Part shown: positions 1 through 12,538 of the stretch, one piece after another
Numbering within the stretch: position 1 is the first letter of the stretch
Layout: each line of letters opens with the position of its first letter
NCBI GenBank assembly: GCA_025024175.1
Contig: QCXZ01000001.1
Span: forward strand, 31,180,942 to 31,244,941
Length of the DNA: 64,000 nt
DNA from: Rhyzopertha dominica
Taxonomy: Eukaryota; Arthropoda; Insecta; Coleoptera; Bostrichidae
Reading direction: 5' to 3'
Notes under the pieces: generated by a model
The model's database searches: none
What the model was told of the DNA's origin: nothing
Seen by the model: only the letters and a program-made list of their open reading frames with translations
Program-made: the position numbers and the translations under genes

Positions 1-1141
1 TTGTTTTTTTACAAGCCAAAACCACAGAAATCAACCAATGCTTTAGTGTGTCAGCAGGGCCACCGGATTGGTATAGATGATATCGTCTCTAACGTATTCT
101 CAAAAATGTCACCCATATATCGCCAATTACCAACATGATATCGATACTCGATATCATACTCTATCTCTATAAAAGTGCTGATATATACGTTTGATCTAAA
201 AATATTCCTTAACATTTGTCATTTATTTAACAATATATGTTAGACGTTCATATCATTTGTCGCATAGTGCGCATAAGATGTCTTGGGATTCCATGCTTAG
301 AAATATGGATATCGATGTACTTTTGTCTCACTAGAATTCAAACCCTCTGAAATTTAAAATAGCTCAAAATACCTTTAAAACGTTATGCTTTTGTTGCTAA
401 TTAGAATCCGAATCAGAAACTGCAGCGGGCGACCAACGTATATTTTCTTGACATGTCAGAAAGAGGAAAGCCATCCATTTCATTGTTTGTCACAAGTTTT
501 GTCATGTTCAAGTATACATTTTCTGATAAGACGTCCAATCTGGCAACAACCTGCCAGTACAGTTCCAACTGTTACAAACGATCAAAGCTATCACGTCACA
601 GATCAGCTGACCTAATGGGCGCCACTGCCAAGCGTTCAAATTGACCGATATTTTCTAGTTTGGTAATTATTTATTGGTGAGATAGCAACTACGAGAAGAA
701 AGCGAGAAAAGGTTTTTTCTCTTAAAGAGTACCGTGTAGATTACATTCTTAACCTGTTTAGAAAAAGAGATAATTGGAGGGTCAACATTCCCAGTATTTC
801 TTAAAAAAATGCTTTTACTCGAGTATCGTGAATAAACTAGAAATGAGGTGGTGTCGTTTCATTCCAGCTAACATTATGCTAACTACAAAGAAGACAAAGA
901 ATCGTTCTCTGATTTCAATGCGCGTGATTACGGTAGGTACAACAAGATTATCGCATGAACTTTTCACGAACCGTTAACGTAAGCGCGATATGTAAATGCT
1001 GAAACCTTGAAATTAGAAATCAGTAAGGACAATAGCTCCCCCTCATAACGTGAATTGCCAATTGGCAGATTGGCACAACACCTACGATTTTATCTTTTAC
1101 CACACAAGAAGTAGCCGTGTAGATTAGTATATGGTACTTAC
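1..1141 (-). other. Intron of ABCC gene 1
   Basis: Sequence downstream of the gene 1 exon on its own strand. It is AT-rich and I see no ABCC exon in it; the next exon should lie beyond the left edge. Confidence 0.5.
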
Positions 1142-1375
1142 ACTAGAATTATTTCATTGACAGCCTTCAGTAAGCCCAACAACGTGAACGGAAGACCAAA
1201 TAGTTTGAAGAGTGCTATATGTAGGGCGGCCTTTTTATGTTTCTTGTGTTCTTGATACCATATCCTCTCTAGTTGTTCTCCTAAGCGCTCTGATCTGTGT
1301 TCTTCTAAGGGATCAAACAGGTCGTCCTCTTTAAGGCCGTATTTGTAATTGGTCCTAAATATGGGAAGCATATAC
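1142..1375 (-). CDS. ABCC gene 1, second coding exon (partial gene running off the left edge)
   Basis: The exon lies between an acceptor TTTGCAG (1376-1378) and donor GTAAGT (1141-1136); it is 234 bp with phase 2 at both ends, exactly as exon 2 of the downstream paralogue at 32817-33050. It encodes YMLPIFRTNYKYGLKEDDLF and EEHRSERLGEQLERIW, the diagnostic N-terminal cytoplasmic block of short ABCC transporters, then a first hydrophobic segment. The rest of the gene must lie left of base 1. Its first coding exon was not found with confidence. A 20-bp stretch at 2747-2766 (minus) has an ATG and a GTAAGT donor in the right phase but lacks the NP-x-EKAN motif. Confidence 0.85.
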
Positions 1376-4135
1376 CTGCAAAGAAAATAGTATTGTTACT
1401 GGAAACCCCCGTATAGAATTTCTCTCGGTTATTGATTATGCATAACGTTGTGCGACGTTCAGTACCGAGAAAAAGCTAATCAGCCTGGCATGCGGACAAA
1501 GCGAGATTCTTGATGTTTGCCAACGCAATACAAATCATCATACGCTTGCATAGTTGTTTTTAACATGCATATGTCGGATTATTGGGTGGGTTCCATTTAA
1601 CACCCGCTTTGTTTTTTTGGCGTTTGATGACGATTTATTCGCAAGCGTTTCTGCCTGTGTGCTCTATTTGGTGAGGTAATAAACAAAGCAATCTTAGCCA
1701 AACATAAACGTCAAATAATAACCCAAATACATACCGCATACGATGGTGCAACACATATGGCTTCACTCTCTATAAATTACGTTGTATATATTATAATTTA
1801 TATCTGTTAATAAATGTCATTATTAGTTTAATTTATTATTGTACATGGACACTTACTTATCTTTAAACAAAACAAGATTTATTATTAGTTTCTGTGTGAA
1901 TGCGATCTATAACAAATCAGAATTCTGGATGATCTTTATATTTATTTCTTTCAATGAAATGATAATATTTTAACTATTGCAAGACACAGTCGCCTTCAGA
2001 ATATATTGATATTCTCAAAAATGTTCCTCTGAAATTATAGATAGAGATTAAAGCTGGTTACTCAAAACCTAAACAACTTGTTTATTACAACAGTATTAAA
2101 TTTCTTTAGCCAGATTAGCTTTTGTTAAATTGAATAAATTTGAAATTGAGAAGAATACTCTTTTGAGCTATGCGTTCGTGTTATCGTTACGGTAAGGTTG
2201 ATTAACCTTTGTACGTTTGCTTAAATTATCATAACGCCCACACTACATTTCCTGGCATTATGTATGAATTTTGGTAACCTTTTAACAAATACAAGTCTGG
2301 AAAAGTTTGCAACAATAAGTTTTGATGATCAGTTATTATGTAATGTTTAATGCGTTACAAACTAGATGTTAGTACTAGATAGATAAAGAATCTCCATAAT
2401 TGTTGTACAATGTGACTACAGTAACTGATCGTGCACAAAATTGTAATCAGCATTTATTAATGAAGTTTAATCTCATCAGCTGATCGCGCACCTGATATAA
2501 AATTTTAGAGGCTGAAATTTAACAGCTGAACCTAGTAATTCAACAAATTGTTTGATAGCTTTGTACAGCAATAAATAACCTTTTTTTGCCTTTTTTTTAC
2601 CTTCTTGCACCAGAGTTATAGAGTTAATGTCTGTAACTTATAATTAAACTAGTAGGTACATCAAATGTATTTTTTTTTGAAAACTGCTGGGACACTGATT
2701 AAAACTAAGTATTTCTAAAGTACATTTCAAGTGGTACGTAACTTACAATTTTAATTTGCATTCCATGTAGTATACAATATGTTAAACAAAGACGTTTTAT
2801 TTGAAAAATAAAACAATTTTCCTTAATACTTCTGCTTCAGTATTTGACACTAACCTAAACGCAAACGAAACCCATTTTGAACATTTTTGATTCGTTCCTA
2901 AAGTCATGTCTTATTTATCCTCCAAACTGCTCAACCTTTGTCGTTTTTTTTCTGAAAAACTGCTGTTTAAGTATTCCCATGAAGAAACAGTCCGAAGGAG
3001 TGATTAGTTCCTGGAGAATAATTAGTTTGCAAGGCGATTTTTTCGCGTTGCTAGTTCTTTGTTTTTACAGCACAGGGCTCTGACCAATGGAGGGACCCCT
3101 CACGATAAACAATGTACAGATTTTGTAAGGAAAATGATATTGCGCTCAGCTTTCTGTACCACCCTTAGGCTGGCAATAATAACTAAATAAAAATAATGCT
3201 TATTGACAGCTCGCATACCTTTCCGTCAAAAGTATGTGATTATAAAGAAAGAAGTACATAAGAAAGGTTAAACCTTTGGGCAACGGGACTTTGGTTGCGG
3301 CTGAATGGTATCCGCTTATGGACTGCTAGACTGTCCTTTCGGATCTCTCGTCAGACACATTGCACGAAGGCATGTAATATCAAGTGAATGGATGCCCTTG
3401 TATAGAACTTTATGAAGTAAAATATATATTATATATCCGTGTGATGTAAATAAATAAAAAGGTTTTCTATTTGTGTTCTTGACTTAGATCCGCATCCAGT
3501 CATCATCAAAATTTCAGTCTTTTTGATTTTTAGTTTCGTTTTTCTCATACGAACTATAACAACTTCCAAATTCAAAATCAGATATAGTTTTTTTTCCTAT
3601 AGAATAAATGTAGCGGCATCCTACAAATATTGCCTCTTACGGTGTTCGGATGACAAATAGCAGGTATAAAGTAGGCAAAACGGCTCCGATTCTGGGAAAT
3701 AGCCTGGGCCGGAGATAGCAAGTTGTTTATGTTTAAGAGGGTAACACGCAGAGAAATGGGCATGTCCAAACATAGGTCAAAACGTAATTATACCTACTTG
3801 TTTCAAGCGCGATAATGATCTCTAGAAAACACATATAGCAATAAGGAAGCTTAAAAAAAAACAAATACCGAAGTAGGAACAAGTAGAACTAACAACTAAC
3901 CAGCAAAATAATAAAAACTACTTTCGTCTTTTAAGGGTTCTTTCAAAAAAACAAACAAAAAATCTCTTATAGTAACAACGAATCAACGAAAGAAGGCAAT
4001 AAGATAGATGTATAAATAAAAGGGAATATGCTGGCAACGTATATAAACCCAAACACTTATTAGTACAGCTTGTGGTTAGCTCACGATCGGCGACACACAA
4101 AATAATTGCTATTAACTCTTAGATCTCTTCATAAT
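1376..4135. other. Upstream part or first intron of ABCC gene 1; no recognisable coding sequence
   Basis: AT-rich, short chance ORFs only. It probably includes the first intron, first exon and promoter of ABCC gene 1, but none of these can be placed securely. Confidence 0.4.
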
Positions 4136-4222
4136 GTGTTCTAGTGTTAGGCTCTTGTGTTGTCGTTATTGTTGGTGTGGAAACAGTGAAGTAGTTCCGT
4201 GCGTCTAAAAAAAGTGTATACA
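4136..4222 (+). repeat. Direct repeat, copy 1
   Basis: Pairs with 4613-4700. Shared blocks include GTTCTAGTG, TTGTTATTGT-like and AGTGAAGTAGTTCCGTG. Confidence 0.65.
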
Positions 4223-4612
4223 AGAGATCACACAGTTGTGGCACAGAAAATCTCGGGAGACGGCAACCGCCTTCGCCTTCGCCACCAAATGTACGGATAG
4301 AACATTACCCAACAAGAACACAAAAGCCGCCCAAGAAAAATAAGAAGAAAAGCTGGAAGAAGAAATCATAGTGACAAGAACAGAAAGAAGCAGTAAGTAA
4401 GAAAGCATTGTACAGGAACCAGGAAAATATGGAAACAAGTCTAACCACAAACTAATACACAAGACGAGAAAACTTCCGGTGGAGTAATATCATAAAAGCG
4501 AATGGATAAGCACATACGAAATCACTCACAGTATCGACATACCATCAAGAAACAGCAACATAAACAGGAATCAAACAATTATTTTAAATTCTAAGATTTT
4601 AAGTTCATATTT

Positions 4613-4700
4613 GTTCTAGTGCTACGTTCTTGCGTTTACATTGTTATTGTGATTGACGTCACAGTGAAGTAGTTCCGTGTATCTAGACAAGTGTATACAA
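4613..4700 (+). repeat. Direct repeat, copy 2
   Basis: Second copy of the repeat at 4136-4222, offset by 477 bp. Confidence 0.65.
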
Positions 4701-5735
4701 AAAAGCGTGGTAAAAAAATCCAGCAAGACGGAAACTACCAAATATACGTTGAGAACGTTACCAACTACAAAACAGACACCTTATAGAAAAACTACAAATG
4801 ACGAAACATATGCAAGCTCAGGAGGACCTTGGAAGAAACTATTCAAGAACCACAATCAAAATATACAAATCAGGGAAGGAGAAGAAATTATATCGACAAC
4901 AAGACAAAAGCAAGACAAAGCAAAAAGACTGGGTAGAAATCAAGAAGATATGGAAACAAACCCACGCACAAACAATTTTTTGAACGACCGTAATGAATCG
5001 TGGAAAAAACCTAATGCACAGAATGCACACACGACAAATATCCCGTGGAACGTCACCTATTTATAGCTCTAGGAAAGACATCACGAAAGAGCAATTTAAA
5101 AAGGACACATGAATCATAATTGCCGTTTAAAAAAGACAAGAAAATAATAAATGAAGAGGTTTCAAATCTCTACACTACTTCAGACATCATCTCAAATGAG
5201 GAGGAAAACAATGAAGCCACGTTAAGCCAACATCAAACACGGAAACATCTAAGGAAAGCGTTCACTAGCTGATTGCACTCCGAAAAACCTTGCCATATAC
5301 TACAAAAATCGTTGAAAATGAATAGCAACACACTCAGAGTATGACGACCGTGCTACACGTGGAGAACAACAGTGGAGATAATCATAGCAAAATCAAACAT
5401 AACTAAAGAACAAAGGTCAGAAATGGCAAAAGACAAGAAAACGATAAATAAGAAAGTCCTTAAGTTGTATACAATCTCAGACAGCAGCTCGTCCGAGGAA
5501 GAACAAGAACAATGCAACCGAACTGAGCTACCAACACGGAGGCTAATAAAAAAAGTATCCGCTGGTTGGATGCCCTGAGACCTCCTCATTCCAGTCCCCA
5601 AACTCCTGTAACATGCGCTACGTTTGAGCCCACTAGCAACAAGCGTGTCACCCCTCCAACCCAGCGAAGATGTAGCCGGCCCGGCAGTATATCCAGGAGC
5701 GGCAGAAATGCCTACCGTACGCTGGTTCAAACAAA

Positions 5736-5763
5736 CAATCAATCAATCAATCAATCAATCAAT
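5736..5763 (+). repeat. (CAAT)7 microsatellite
   Basis: Seven uninterrupted tetranucleotide units, directly read. Confidence 0.95.
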
Positions 5764-8700
5764 GCGAAGTACTTACGATTTAGTCTTATTACTATTTTGA
5801 CAAGATGTTTGGTAAGGTATTGATTAAGTTTAACGGGTTCGAGTCACGATGACAACAAAATTCATTTTTCCAATAAAAATTTGCAACAAATTCCTACAAC
5901 ATACAACTATACTCGTATGTATAATGCTAGCGCTTTTAGTGACATTTATTTAAATTTGTTACTANTACANTTTCATATACGTTTTATATTAGGTCATGTT
6001 GGGTTAGGGCGAGAAATATAACTGCAAAACGATTTACTTATTATTGTCTTTTCGTTCACGGAAGGAATGCGTCTTTACATCTTAAAGTATTTCTTAAATC
6101 TAAAGACTACTCATTGTGTTTTCTAACGCACCAAACGGTTCCACCTTGGAATGGAGTCATAACAATACAATAAAATATAAACTGACCAGAAAAACGATCT
6201 GCAGTTGTACAGAAATATGACTCTGCCTAGATGAATTAATTTTTGCACTAAATGCTAAACATAATCCAATAGGACATGTAAGTATTTAATTTAAAACTCT
6301 TTTCCATCTTTAAGATTAGTTTCATTTCTTGAAAAAATGTTTATGGTGCCTTTTCTGTAGAACATTTTTTCACACCGAGTTATCAATAGAAACAAAAAAA
6401 ACAGAACTAACTTAAACCCTTGCTGCAAAACGTATTTTAAAAACAGGCTATCCCGTAACAACCTTTCTACCGCAATTTATAATCTTTTTTTTTGCACAAG
6501 CAAAAAGTCGGACAAATTGCACCTGCGCTTGAATTAATATCTAATAGAAGTTGAAATATAAATCATATTATGTAAGTTTATATATAGCTCACATGCAAGT
6601 TACATTTTAAATAATAATAATATTGGAACGCTTAAGTATTCCAACCTTCACATAGATCATCGAGTCTAAAGTTTATCGAGCAGAAAAAGCGACAAATGTC
6701 TAAATAATACTCGTAATTAACCACACAACAGCCTTTTGAGGAAAACCGCGCGTACTTTTTTTCAAGGTTACTCATAAAATCGAACCTAAACGTTTTGTTG
6801 AAAATTATATAATCAACGGAGAATTACTTTTTTTGCAGATAACAAACTAATAATAATAAAATAATAAGCTTCGAATAAGTTTAGATAAATTATTTTCCGA
6901 GCTAATTAATAATAATTTGCTGATATGACCTATGTAAGTCACACTAATAATTATGATTTTTGGAGTAACTGTTGTATGTCCTTTTACTCTTCGAAGCAGC
7001 TGTATACATACAATTGGTTAATCCATCATAACTTCATTTCCATAGAACTCAATTATATGGTGATTTTACTTAATTACTTCTTCAGTGTGTATGTGAAATG
7101 TTAACTGTCATTGTGAAATTTACACAATTGCGTAAGGGCATTCTTGACGTTGCTGCATGTTTAAACGGTCATNTAAAAAATCTAACTGGTCGTCCTGACA
7201 TTCATGAAGTTTGTCAACGACATCTATCAGTTTGGCGCAATAAAATGAGATTGCACGAGTGTTCGTAGAGTTCTTGTAAGTTCGCAAACCTCATTCGCTT
7301 GGTATCTTAAAGTGTCCAACCTATTACCTCAAATATATGGTCCTCTGAATGAAACATACATTGGGTAGCCGACTGAAAACGAGTCACTCATGTTTTTGAC
7401 ATTTTAACCTGTAAGAATGGGTAAACTGCTTATAAATGGTAGACAACCTAAGAACAAAATGGGAATAGGTGTAATTAATGCAATTCCTGAAACTAACGTG
7501 CAGTTTTCTTACAAAAATCTTTTACTATAATAGTACAGAAAGACATTGTTTAGACGAAAAGCTTGACGTGAGCACATGTTAAATTTGTTAAAAAGGAACA
7601 TCCCGATACAAGAGTTAAACAAAGATTTTAAATGAATATTTTTAAAGATTTCTTTCAAGTTTCATCAAGTTCACACATTTTGCACGTCCAATCAGTTAAA
7701 TGTGAAATTCAAGAGTATGTCAATTAATGATGTCTGATTGTTTGAATTACAACTAAAGGCATAGGCGTTGCAGAACTGATGAAACGTAAACGTCTATCAA
7801 GAAAAAACAATAAACTGGAAATCCTAACTGAATTACAGGGATATCCCAGGAATACTACTACTGCTGCACTCACATTGCATTACATGCAAAACTTTCAGCT
7901 GATAGTAATTATTCCCATGCAAGAATTATTTGCCTGAGGCAGTTAACTGTAAATATTTTGGTTTGAACTATGTGGTTCCAGTGTAGTAGTCAAAATCTAA
8001 AGCATAAGGTTATTTGGGGTTTTGGTTTAGATACAGAGATTTGAATCAATCGATCAATTGGAGACATAAAATTTAAATTTATTTATAAAAAATAGGCGCA
8101 GTCTTATATCATGTAGTTAAAGTAAACATAAATAAATAAATAAATAAACATAAATTCGAACTTAATTTGGCAGGCTTGTTTCTGCGTTCGTAAAAAAAAC
8201 TTCTTGAAGAATACATGTGTTTGTTAGTTACAAATATGCTTATATGAATTTAGTTTATGGCAAAATGCAATGTACATAGATACGCCGACATTTTTACAAA
8301 GCGTAGGCTGATTGAGAAGTGAGGAGGAGAAGGAGGTTCAGTAGTTGCTACAGAAAGCAAAGTTAGCCCAATTGCCCAAGATCTGTCAGGGGTATCATAC
8401 ATAAGCAAGTCTGTACCAGTTCCATTTAAAAAAAAAAACTGTTTTGCTACTCGCGTAAAACTTTCTGGTTGATTGCAAAACGAAAAACTCAAAATCAACA
8501 TATTATTTTTTTATAAAGCTATTTTAATTGAAGATGGAAGTGTTAACATGTACAATTCTCTATACGGTTTACCTTTTCTTTCGGGGTTTTGTTCTAAGGA
8601 TTTAATTTTAAAATTTTATTCTATGAAATTTATTAATTTATTTTCTTGTTTATTTTTTTTGTTTCCACGGGTTTAACAGTTTCTTGTACTGTACGTTTGA

Positions 8701-11668
8701 TATATTATTTATTTTTTGGTTATTTAAAATTTTCTCCGTTATTTACTATTATTGAAGGCGGAAATATCCCACAAGAAAGACTAAAAATCAGCAAAGGTTT
8801 AGTATAAACAAGTGGATAGATGTTGTTAATAATCTTTCTAGACATATAGAATTGCCTGATCTTTAAGTGGAGAAAATTACTTTATCAGATCTTTTAGATG
8901 TTATTCCTTTAAACATTAAGCAAAATTTATGGTTTAGCTAAGTGGAACCCCAGCACAATTTAACATAAATTACTCTGATTTTTTATTATGGGGATACCTG
9001 AAATCTTTAGTTTCTGCCGTTTCAATGAAAACTCGCGAGCAGTTTTGTTCAATAAGTTGTAATTAATTTAGAAATAATGGCAGTATTTATGTAAGAATAA
9101 AGCCGCTTTTAAATAAAAGAATACATTTATGCTAAAAAGCAGAAGGTCGTCATGTGGAGCACCTATTGTAGATTTAATGTTGTTAATTTCACTCTTGTAC
9201 ATATATCTTCTCTAAATATCTGATTTAGTTTGTATATTGTGAAATAGTTAATTGCAGTTTTGTTTTATTACATGACTACATCCTATGAAACTCTTTTTTT
9301 AAGTAAAAAAATAATGTTTAGTATCTAAATGGTTAAAATCGAATTTCAAAAACTGCATCGTAAACCCCTGACTTCCTATAGTAGTGACTATATGCTTGGA
9401 AACTTTGTTTCTTTCAGAAACTATCTAATTGGAACAACGATCAAATACCATAAGTACAGCAGAACATATCTGAAAGGAAAGCGAAATATTTCTTATAAAA
9501 CCCAGCGCAATTTCATTAGGGGAAAACGAAATCACGACAAATGCACACACCAAGAAGTCGATTCTACAATGCGCGCCGACATCGAAAATGCTTTCTTCTC
9601 TAAGACATCTTACTTACGTAAATGTTAGTATAGACAAAGGATTGGCTTTGGAAACCGGGTTTGGCCTTCTTGTACGTTCGTTCTTTGCTTCCATTCTCAC
9701 TATACTAAATATCACAATGAACTAAGTAATACAATACTACCGTCACTCCACAGTCTATGGTATTCGCGATACGAATTCGTGAGATCCGTACTCGTGACGG
9801 TTTACCGTCGTTCTGATCGGCTCGTTTGGCAGCACGACGTTATTTGTGACCCCCAGTGGAGCCGCGAGGTCTAGATAAAAGAGACAGGCGCCTGCTTGTC
9901 AGATGTATGGACTTTTGGTTTTCTCATCTATGCTCATATGCATGAGTACTTTAATTGTTTTCTAAATACCCATAGAAGTTTATAGCTACCTTGACCATGA
10001 AACGATTGTAAATGAAGCATCTTTGAAGATAATTTTAAATTACACAACATTAGGTCATTATTTACAATAATTGATAAACAGAATGTTTCCCCTTTTAGTT
10101 GAAAATNTGTGCTAATATCGTAGAAAAAAGAAATTATCTGAGTATTGATGGCTTACTAAACGCCTCTATATTTTAGTCTTTAGAAAACTACAGATTGTGT
10201 TGCATTTCCATTTCCACTTATATAAGGTATTACATAAGGGTCAGGCAATATAGCCAAAGTATAGCCTTAGCTATAGTGCCGAAATTTGACAATTTGATGN
10301 CCCAAACGCCAGAGTACATACTAGCAAATAGTTTTCTTTACAACTTCTTTCTTCCAAAAGGTACTAGACAAAGACAGGTATCCATTGCAAAACTTTTAGA
10401 GGACTAAATTTTCTATACTTTTTGTCTAAAACAGGTGAACGGTCATGTGAAGTACATTATATTGTAAAACCGCATAAACACACACAATATAGGGCAAAGT
10501 GCGTGTACATACACTGTGGTCATAAAATTTTTCAGCAAGCAGTAAGAAGTGCTGACGCATTGATCAGAAGAACAACAATCAGTATGCCCTCATCATTTGA
10601 TTCTGTTCTCACAATTAATAAATCATCGAATTCCTTGTACGTAAGTACTCTAGATTTCATCTCCTGAAACCCGGAAGAGGAAAAGCTACTGAACAAGTTT
10701 GCTATCCGCAAATTTTGTAAGCTTACACGCTTTAGCGGTTGCGAAACTAATTCTGTAAACTTCGGTTAACAACGAAATTCCTGATGATGCTTGAAAATCA
10801 GAAGAATTAAGTCACACTGCGCATGGTTTGGCTTTACTTCAATCGAAGCNAAGGGAGCTCCTTTAAAATAACCTTGTATAATAATACTTTTTGTGTACAT
10901 GTAATGTAATGTTTCATCACTTAATTGAATTTAAAATAACTAAAATGCCAACNTTGAAAAGGTAATNATAGTTTTAACTGAATAATCCAAAATCCAACTA
11001 TCTAAACTTATACAAATAAGAAATTATAAATAAGTAGGTAACTATCTTACAACTATTTTCATGCCGAAACTTAATAATACATGCCCATCGTTACGTTACT
11101 GGTGTGGTAGATTAAAATTTTATACTTCCAAAATTTTTAAATTGCAAATGTTCTTTAAATGCTGGCGTTCGAAACTCAACTACTGCATCGATATACTTGA
11201 GTATTGGAACATTCTAGTATCGATACGAAAAATCGAGTATGGGGAATAAAAGTATTGATACCCCGAAATATCGGTATGTGTCGCCCAACACTACACCAAA
11301 CGCTACAGCAACAGACAGACCTGAGCACTCCTGCTCCGCCCAAAAAATGAAAATGTGGATTTGGTCTACTGGTAATGCCAAAATAAGCAATTCACCCTTT
11401 AGACTACTACCTGATGATGAATAATAATTTATTATTGGAATCATCTTCTAGAGTGGTGTTTATCTATAGTATCTAACATGTACATGTTAAGCTTTAACGT
11501 TAAATTATATTAGGTATAGGAAAGACAAAGATTAGGTACCAAAGATTAGTAGGCACCATAACAACAAAATATTAAAAAAATAATGGACAATAAATGACTG
11601 AAACCTGATTGACGCGAAAACTAGATTTTTTCTCAGACATTTACAGTTATTAGCAGCAATAAAAAAAA
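5764..11668. other. 5.9 kb AT-rich intergenic DNA, no supportable gene
   Basis: Only short chance ORFs are present. An ATAA microsatellite lies near 8128-8147 and a locally GC-richer block at about 9755-9910. Single N bases at 5965, 5970, 7173 and others reflect assembly ambiguity. Confidence 0.5.
8128..8147. repeat. (ATAA)5 microsatellite
   Basis: Uninterrupted tetranucleotide repeat. Confidence 0.85.
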
Positions 11669-12538
11669 CCGCTGCAAATTGAATCAATACTTCCACATCC
11701 AATTGTTAAAATGACATTTACGTTTTTATTTCTTATACTGTACGATTAGTAATCAGATTTTGAGCTTTTTGTCTCTAAACACATTTTTTCTAAGACAAAG
11801 TCCTCGTGATATTAGCAAAAATATATAAATTTTAAAATAGGTTTTTTCACATAACTCGAAAATTATTAACTTAAAAAAATTACAAGAGCGCTTTCTGATC
11901 AGAAATTTGATTTTCTATATAATATCAAAAATTAAAAAAAATTGTACGAGCAGGGTCCGAAATAGGTTTTTTGGAAATATTTCGAAAATGTCAAAATTTT
12001 GAATAAATTTTCTAAGACACTTTTTGTGGGAAATTTTATTTCCTATCTGATGGCATTTTCATTTTTTGAATATATTAAGTAGATTTGGAGATATTTAGGA
12101 AAAACCGTTTTCTTTAAGTGACGCTTTTTTGCTAATATCTTCTAAACAGTTTGCTGCACCGAAAATTTATAAGAGCGAATAATACTTGCAGTTATACTAC
12201 TAATCACATACTAAACCGAAAAAAAATATAAAAAATAAATTTTGCAAAAAGGGTAGTTACCCACCAATTTCGCCCCCTTTCCGATATCCTATTTACCCCA
12301 CAAACAATAGCTCGCTTTGGGTAGTTGAGATTTATACGTTTGCCAAGTTTCAAATTCATATATTAAGTCTTTCGAAAGTTATCGTATATACAAACAAAAC
12401 CAGACACACAGACAAGAAATTTTTTTTGCTCAAATTTTGTTTTTTTTACGTTTTCGACCATTTTAAAGCGAATGGGCAAATAAAAATTTTTGAAAATTTT
12501 TTTGCGACAAAATACTTTCCATCCGTTGGATGTGGAAG
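11669..12538 (+). repeat. Interspersed repeat family A, copy A1 (full length, ~870 bp)
   Basis: Begins CCGCTGCAAATTGAATCAAT, then CTTCCACATCCAA; ends TTGGATGTGGAAG, so the repeat carries a 13-bp inverted motif near its two ends. Five other copies occur in the window with the same internal landmarks, for example TTTTAAAGCGAATG and TTTCTTTAAGTGACGC. No open frame spans it. It could be a non-autonomous DNA transposon, although the outer 22 bp occur at one end only, so the class is open. Confidence 0.8.

Larger units (their letters stand above)
4136..5763 (+). mobile_element. Probable decayed non-LTR retroelement with 5' direct repeats and (CAAT)7 tail
   Basis: Two ~88-bp imperfect direct repeats (4136-4222 and 4613-4700) share GTGAAGTAGTTCCGTG and GTGTATACAA. 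Each is followed by purine-rich, Lys/Thr/Gln-rich reading frames such as those of LINE ORF1 starts. The segment ends at 5736-5763 in seven CAAT units, a simple-repeat tail typical of several non-LTR families. No reverse transcriptase remains, so the class is an inference; an internally deleted copy would explain the layout. Confidence 0.4.

Noticed and set aside
4205..4462. 85-codon hydrophobic minus-strand frame
   Set aside because: Complement of a purine-rich tract in the retroelement-like segment; the apparent hydrophobicity is an artefact of pyrimidine-rich codons.
9329..9628. 99-codon basic plus-strand frame
   Set aside because: Lys/Arg/Ser-rich with no motif; cannot be told from chance.
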